Shown: in pieces, positions 59,750 through 64,000 of the stretch
Numbering within the stretch: position 1 is the first letter of the stretch
How the letters are laid out: the number at the start of each line of letters is the position of its first letter
Source of the DNA: Virgibacillus oceani
GTDB taxonomy: Bacteria > Bacillota > Bacilli > Bacillales > Amphibacillaceae
NCBI RefSeq assembly: GCF_014638995.1
Contig: NZ_BMFR01000012.1
Coordinates: 36,891 to 100,890 of the forward strand
Reading direction: 5' to 3'
DNA length: 64,000 nt
Program-made: the position numbers and the translations under genes
Notes under the pieces: generated by a model
What the model was told of the DNA's origin: nothing
The model's input: only the letters and a program-made list of their open reading frames with translations
The model's database searches: none

Positions 59750-60700
59750 ATGGGGAAAAGCAAAAGTCCAATCAAGCTGGATGACAGAATACATATTATT
59801 GATGGGTTTGATCTTGGTGTGTCAGAGCGCACCGGGATATATGTTATTGATGAAGAAGAGCTGACGCTGGTGGAAACTGGTCCAAGTCCTTCAGTTCGAT
59901 ATATTAAGGAAGGATTGGATTCTCTCGGTTTTTCGTTAGAAGATGTAAAATATATTATTGTTACCCATATTCACCTAGACCATGCCGGCGGGGCGGGATT
60001 ACTCTTGCGGGAATGTCCAAATGCCAAGGTTGTAGTACACCCAAAAGGTGAACGCCATCTAATAGATCCGAAACGGTTGAAACAAGGTGCAAGAGCAGTC
60101 TATGGGGATAGCTTTGAAGAATTGTTCGAGCCCGTAGTTCCAATCCCTGGAGAAAAACTTCTGGTAAAAGGGGAAGGGGATATTCTGCAAATTGGTCAAG
60201 CATGCAGTCTGGAATTTTTAGATACTCCGGGACATGCCAAACATCATTTCAGCATTTATGATCCTGTTAGTAACGGAATATTTACTGGAGACACAGTTGG
60301 TATACGTTATGAGCAATTAGTTCAGGATGGGGTGGATTTGTTTCTGCCGTCAACATCACCGAATCAATTTGATCCTGATGCGATGCGGACTGCAATAGAT
60401 CGGATACAGGCGATGAATGTAGACCGAATTTATTATGGTCATTTCGGCATGACGGAAAAAGTAGAAGAAGCACTCAGGCAGGCAGCTGAATGGCTCAGCG
60501 TTTTTGAAAAGGAAGGGCATCAGGTTACAGCGGAAGGAAAAGGGTATGACGAACTCGCAGGGCGAATGCTTTATCGGGTAAAAGAATACTTGCGAACGCT
60601 GCTAATAGAGGATGAACATCCAGTGTACGTATTAATTAATTTAGATATGCAGGTCAGTGCACTTGGGATTGTTGATTATCTGCAGAGGATAAATAAATAG
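59750..60700 (+). CDS. MBL-fold metallo-hydrolase
   Basis: A 316-residue metallo-beta-lactamase-fold hydrolase. Metal-binding motif HIHLDHAGG (His73, His75, Asp77, His78), then further His in TPGHAKHH and Asp in FTGDTVGI, His near the end of the sheet in YYGHFGMTE. A helical C-terminal extension (about 235-316) may form a lid or winged helix. Substrate unknown. AAGGGGTGG precedes the ATG. Confidence 0.82.
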   Translation: MGKSKSPIKLDDRIHIIDGFDLGVSERTGIYVIDEEELTLVETGPSPSVRYIKEGLDSLGFSLEDVKYIIVTHIHLDHAGGAGLLLRECPNAKVVVHPKGERHLIDPKRLKQGARAVYGDSFEELFEPVVPIPGEKLLVKGEGDILQIGQACSLEFLDTPGHAKHHFSIYDPVSNGIFTGDTVGIRYEQLVQDGVDLFLPSTSPNQFDPDAMRTAIDRIQAMNVDRIYYGHFGMTEKVEEALRQAAEWLSVFEKEGHQVTAEGKGYDELAGRMLYRVKEYLRTLLIEDEHPVYVLINLDMQVSALGIVDYLQRINK

Positions 60701-61149
60701 GTTATTGTAATAGTGGAGTGTGCTAACCGTTCTATTAAACTGTGCTTTTGACATAAAAAATATAAAATGCGGTATGTATAGTTTTATTTTTTATTGCTTC
60801 CGGTCCCCGGATTCCGTCTATACTGCACGACCCCGAAGATGGCTGAGAAGCTTTCTTGCGCTGGGTGGTGTGCTGCAGGCTGCACATTGTAGTTTTAGTT
60901 ATACGGGTTTTTTGGCAGGGATATTAACCCTAAATTAACAATGGGAAGCAGCCCTATGTTAATGGTTTTCTATTAAAAATGGGTAAACCGTCTTGGGATA
61001 ATAGAAAAATGTGCTTGTAACATAGGGGAGTAGCCAAGTCAATTGGCAATTGTTCACATAGATATAATATAAATCGAATACAATAATTTGTATAAGATTT
61101 AACTCATGAATCACTCCCCTGAAAAACCGATTGACCACCGGAAAAGGAA
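60701..61149. other. Intergenic region with degenerate repeat
   Basis: No convincing gene. A GC-rich stretch at about 60798-60890 (GGTCCCCGGATTCCGTCTATAC ... GGCTGAGAAGC ... CGCTGGGTG) follows the order of elements in the left half of repeat module A near 7.9 kb, with many changes. The 72-codon frame that crosses it has no ribosome binding site. Confidence 0.45.
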
Positions 61150-61186
61150 AAACACCTGCTCATCCATCCAACAGCAGGTGTTTTTT
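61150..61186. terminator. Bidirectional terminator
   Basis: AAACACCTGCT and AGCAGGTGTTT (11 bp) with T runs; it serves the minus-strand gene to its right. Confidence 0.85.
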
Positions 61187-61210
61187 CATTTAATTCGGAT
61201 ATCGCTGCCT

Positions 61211-61603
61211 CTAGTTGTTTTCCTCTGTCTTCATAAATGTCAGAATGAAAAAGAAGACAAAGCTTAAAAGCATAATCGATCCGCCGACAATAAAGAAAAC
61301 GGTTGTTATGGTATCTGCCAAATCAAATGGTTTTAAATAATAGAACCACATACCAGTCGTTAAGCCAATTGCACCGATAATAGCAGATGCAACATGGAAC
61401 GTAGCAACCATTGTTCTAGCCGGAGTGAAAACCTTATAGTAGACTGCCCATGCAAATAAAGTTAACCAGCCGACAACAAGAATATGAGCATGAACCGTCT
61501 TGAATGCATAGCTCCCTGCACCTGCCATATGGGAACCAAGAAATGCTCCTACTAAAGCAAATAAAGCGGAAAATCGAAGTAATGTTTTACTATATTTATT
61601 CAA
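61211..61603 (-). CDS. Four-helix protein resembling a heme-copper oxidase fragment
   Basis: A 130-residue membrane protein with four helices. TM2 contains TVHAHILVVGWLTLFAWAVYY, which resembles the HAH heme-ligand region of cytochrome oxidase/NO reductase subunit I-like proteins, and TM1 has FLGSHMAGAG. It is far too short to be an oxidase. A TTG start follows GGGAGAGA. It may bind heme or act in respiratory assembly. Unknown, inferred only. Confidence 0.55.
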   Translation of the reverse strand: MNKYSKTLLRFSALFALVGAFLGSHMAGAGSYAFKTVHAHILVVGWLTLFAWAVYYKVFTPARTMVATFHVASAIIGAIGLTTGMWFYYLKPFDLADTITTVFFIVGGSIMLLSFVFFFILTFMKTEENN

Positions 61604-61719
61604 AATTAATCTCTCCCTAGTTCATAGTCTACAGACGTTACTTGCCAATAATCTGCAGTATATAGTAATAATATGAACAGAGTATGAATAACTTGTTACA
61701 TCATTTCGGTTTCCGATGA

Positions 61720-62763
61720 TTAAATCCCTTTATACATATGTGTTACTGCTTCCTCAATTTTGTGAATGGCTTCATCAGCCGTTTTTGCTTGAATAGTGAT
61801 CTTTCTATTATCCGGGTACTTATCAGCTGTATATTGGTAGCGTGGATCATAGTAATATTCAAGCAATAATTTAACAGTCTGGAAATAGTCTCCACTTCGC
61901 AGGTGATCATCAATAGCTTTAGCAATCGGTGTATGGATTCGCTTTTTAATAACCTGAAAAGCGTCTATAAACTTGCCAGGGAAATTCCATGGCTGATAGT
62001 CGTCTAAAATATTTCGTACGCGCTCCTCGATGGGAAGCGTGATGAACAGCTGTGTCCCTTTTTCTTTTTTATCATAGAGGAAATCAGGTACTAGTACTTT
62101 TCCAATCCGTTTACTTTCCCCTTCTATGAAAACGTATGGTACATTTATATAACGCAGCAGTTCCTGTACAAGCATAGAATCGAATTTTTTCTGATTATTC
62201 GGTTTAAGCCCGATTTGGCCAAAAATAGAGCCTCGATGATTTGCCATCCCTTCCAGGTCCATGACAGGGTGGCCCTTTTGCTCAAGCTTTTTTAAAATAG
62301 CAGTTTTCCCTGAACCCGTATATCCATTTAACACAAACAGGTTTGATTTGATTTCTGTGCTTTCCAAAACACGTACGACCCATTGGCGATAGGAACGAAT
62401 TCCGCCACTTAATCTATATGCACTAATACCCATGAGGTCGAGAACGGTGGCAGCCGTCTTGCTCCGCATGCCACCGCGCCAGCAGAAGACAGTCATAGGT
62501 GTTTGAATTTGTTTAAACTCCGCGATAAATGCAGGCAGTTTTGCTGAAAAGATTGCTAGACCCAGGTCCCTTGCCGCTTCTGGCCCCACTTGTTTATAAA
62601 TAGTTCCGACTTCAGCGCGTTCCTCATTTGAAAACACAGGGATATTTATGCTGCCTGGGATAGTGGCATCGTTATATTCCTTTGGAGACCGTACATCTAT
62701 CATTGTATGGTTCTCCTTATCTTGTAAAGCTAATAAGTCATGTAGTGCTATATCATGGAACAT
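61720..62763 (-). CDS. mnmH: tRNA 2-selenouridine synthase
   Basis: A 347-residue protein (SelU/YbbB) with an N-terminal rhodanese domain (catalytic Cys94 in TVFCWRGGMRSKT) and a C-terminal P-loop domain (GYTGSGKT near 138). It replaces sulfur with selenium in 2-thiouridine of wobble tRNAs, using selenophosphate. The ATG at 62763 is preferred over a GTG four codons upstream. It is the second gene of an operon with selD. Confidence 0.93.
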   Translation of the reverse strand: MFHDIALHDLLALQDKENHTMIDVRSPKEYNDATIPGSINIPVFSNEERAEVGTIYKQVGPEAARDLGLAIFSAKLPAFIAEFKQIQTPMTVFCWRGGMRSKTAATVLDLMGISAYRLSGGIRSYRQWVVRVLESTEIKSNLFVLNGYTGSGKTAILKKLEQKGHPVMDLEGMANHRGSIFGQIGLKPNNQKKFDSMLVQELLRYINVPYVFIEGESKRIGKVLVPDFLYDKKEKGTQLFITLPIEERVRNILDDYQPWNFPGKFIDAFQVIKKRIHTPIAKAIDDHLRSGDYFQTVKLLLEYYYDPRYQYTADKYPDNRKITIQAKTADEAIHKIEEAVTHMYKGI

Positions 62764-62790
62764 AAATTTCGTCACTTCCTAACACGTATA

Positions 62791-63834
62791 CTAGTTCACA
62801 GTAATGTGTCCGCTTTTTCCTTCGACTACATCACCGATTATGTTTGCTTCAACACCATTTGCCTTTAAATCATCAAGCAGAGATTCGGCATCCGTTTTAG
62901 CTGCTGCTATTAGTAAACCACCAGAGGTTACTGCATCACACAAAATCCATCTATCAAATTGATCCATAGTATCTGGGTAAGATACGATATCTTTTACGTG
63001 ATCATAATTATTCTTTGTTCCACCTGGCACGGACCCAGATTCTGCTAATTCTTTAACTCGAGGCAAAATAGGTACCTGATTATAGGCAATTTGGATTTCG
63101 ACGTCACTTCCTTTAGCCATTTCCGAAGCATGTCCAAGCAGACCAAAGCCAGTTACATCCGTACAAGCATGTACATCATACGCCTCCATAGTCTCAGCAG
63201 CTGATTTATTTAACGTTGTCATAACGCTTGTTACTCGGGAAATTTCATCTTCCTCGAGTAAATCTTTTTTGATGGATGTTGTTAAAATTCCTACCCCAAT
63301 TGGTTTGGTCAAAATTAGCTTATCACCTGGCTTTGCTCCAGTATTCGTTCTTACTTTGTCCGGGTGTACTGTTCCTGTAACAGCAAGTCCGAATTTTGGT
63401 TCACTATCATCGATTGAGTGGCCACCGACAAGTGCTGCACCAGCCTCGGCCAGTTTATCACCAGCACCGCGCAGAATTTCAGCCAAAATACTTTTGTCCA
63501 AAGTGGATATTGGAAAGGCGACGATGTTAAGAGCAGTTATTGGCTTTCCACCCATTGCATATACATCACTTATTGCATTTGCTGCTGCAACCTGTCCGAA
63601 AGCATAAGGATCATCAACGATTGGTGTGAAAAAGTCAACTGTTTGGACAAGTGCCAAATCATCGTTAAGTTTGTAAACACCGGCATCGTCGCTTGTGTCA
63701 AGTCCAACAAGTAAATTTGGGTTTGCAGCAGCGGGAGGGAGTGAGCGCAGGACCTGTGATAAATCTGCCGGCCCTATTTTACAGCCGCATCCGCCTTTTG
63801 AAGATAATGAAGTAAGCTTAACCGAAGTTGTCAT
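62791..63834 (-). CDS. selD: Selenophosphate synthase
   Basis: A 347-residue enzyme making selenophosphate from selenide and ATP. The active site motif SSKGGCGCKIGP has Cys16 at the catalytic position, not selenocysteine. The conserved glycine-rich ATP-binding region and DDAGVYKL, HACTDVTGFGLLGH are present. The ATG follows AAAGGATG. The mnmH gene lies 27 bases downstream. Since only selD and mnmH are here, selenium is probably used for tRNA modification; selA/selB/selC are not in the window. Confidence 0.95.
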   Translation of the reverse strand: MTTSVKLTSLSSKGGCGCKIGPADLSQVLRSLPPAAANPNLLVGLDTSDDAGVYKLNDDLALVQTVDFFTPIVDDPYAFGQVAAANAISDVYAMGGKPITALNIVAFPISTLDKSILAEILRGAGDKLAEAGAALVGGHSIDDSEPKFGLAVTGTVHPDKVRTNTGAKPGDKLILTKPIGVGILTTSIKKDLLEEDEISRVTSVMTTLNKSAAETMEAYDVHACTDVTGFGLLGHASEMAKGSDVEIQIAYNQVPILPRVKELAESGSVPGGTKNNYDHVKDIVSYPDTMDQFDRWILCDAVTSGGLLIAAAKTDAESLLDDLKANGVEANIIGDVVEGKSGHITVN

Positions 63835-63937
63835 ATACAATCATCCTTTCAATGTTAGTTAAGTAAGTTAATTTTAACATAGGAGAGGATCTGGAAACCG
63901 ATTTAATGATTAGTGTGTTTACATAAAAGACATAAAC

Positions 63938-64000
63938 TGCGACGTAATATTCTCGGGTCGCCGTCCGGGATCGCTGCGGGCGGATGCGCACCTTAGGGCA
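63938..64000 (-). repeat. Inverted copy of the 8.3-kb repeat end (cut by window edge)
   Basis: From TGCGACGTAA onwards, the sequence is the reverse complement of 8333-8395 with about one mismatch in 63 bases, including the GATCGCTGCGGGCGG arm of module B. The rest lies outside the window. Confidence 0.75.

Noticed and set aside
60720..60938. 72-codon frame
   Set aside because: No ribosome binding site, unusual composition, and it crosses a degenerate repeat copy.
63750..63834. Selenocysteine (TGA) in SelD
   Set aside because: The codon at the catalytic position is Cys and the frame has no internal stop.
1..64000. CRISPR array, prophage or conjugative element
   Set aside because: No regularly spaced direct repeats with unique spacers, no phage structural or transfer genes, and no integrase or att-like duplication at the tRNA.

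Overview
The window looks like chromosome of a low-GC, spore-forming member of the Bacillaceae, most like the Oceanobacillus/Virgibacillus/Lentibacillus group. I infer this from the AT-rich sequence, strong GGAGG-type ribosome binding sites, frequent TTG/GTG starts, sporulation genes (CwlC-like amidase, CotF-like coat protein, YfhD family), an LtaS-type enzyme and a BCCT compatible-solute transporter. The species cannot be fixed from sequence alone. I see no prophage, plasmid functions or CRISPR.

Layout. 0-2.2 kb: the start of a CvfC/NifU-N-like gene running off the left edge, a permuted papain-like protein and an isochorismatase-type hydrolase. 2.2-4.8 kb: a macrolide-response operon (leader peptide, attenuator, hflX, macrolide phosphotransferase). 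4.8-7.7 kb: a membrane protein, a LytTR-DUF3021 pair and an MFS exporter. 7.9-8.4 kb: a composite palindromic repeat. 8.5-11.8 kb: GntR/DUF1648 pair, an RlmI-like methyltransferase and a small membrane protein. 11.8-15.1 kb: hom-thrC-thrB on the minus strand. 15.3-22.3 kb: GNAT, a broken MFS paralogue with a divergent TrmB regulator, an AI-2E-type permease, a squalene/phytoene synthase-like protein and a two-component system. 22.4-26.7 kb: small membrane proteins, a PadR/HAAS/2TM-repeat operon and a second permuted papain-like protein. 26.7-31.1 kb: a second leader-attenuator in front of a DHA2 exporter, a PIN-domain remnant, an Mta/TipA-like MerR regulator and a POT peptide transporter. 31.3-31.7 kb: a group II intron remnant and tRNA-Ala. 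31.9-40.7 kb: cell-wall hydrolases, AprX-like protease, a giant YhcR-like nuclease/nucleotidase, an MFS and an RNase HI-like protein. 40.7-52.4 kb: YeiH/LysR pair, acetoacetyl-CoA synthetase, BCCT, YitT, a short-type aconitase and a zinc-finger miniprotein. 52.4-64 kb: LTA synthase, CotF, lipoproteins, a DUF4309-GH3 glucosaminidase, an MBL hydrolase and mnmH-selD.

The most interesting system is the pair of related leader RNAs at about 2.25-2.44 kb and 26.79-26.97 kb. Each carries a strong promoter, a GGAGG site and a 13-codon leader peptide with a basic-X-basic tripeptide at residues 5-7 (RLR and KFR). This is the macrolide-arrest motif known from ErmDL-type leaders. A 15-nt core is identical in both, a long-range stem is preserved by compensatory changes, and an intrinsic terminator follows. 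The first leader precedes hflX (ribosome splitting and rescue), whose stop codon abuts the start of a macrolide 2'-phosphotransferase gene. The second precedes a 14-TM drug exporter. I infer a two-locus, macrolide-inducible resistance regulon combining ribosome rescue, drug inactivation and efflux.
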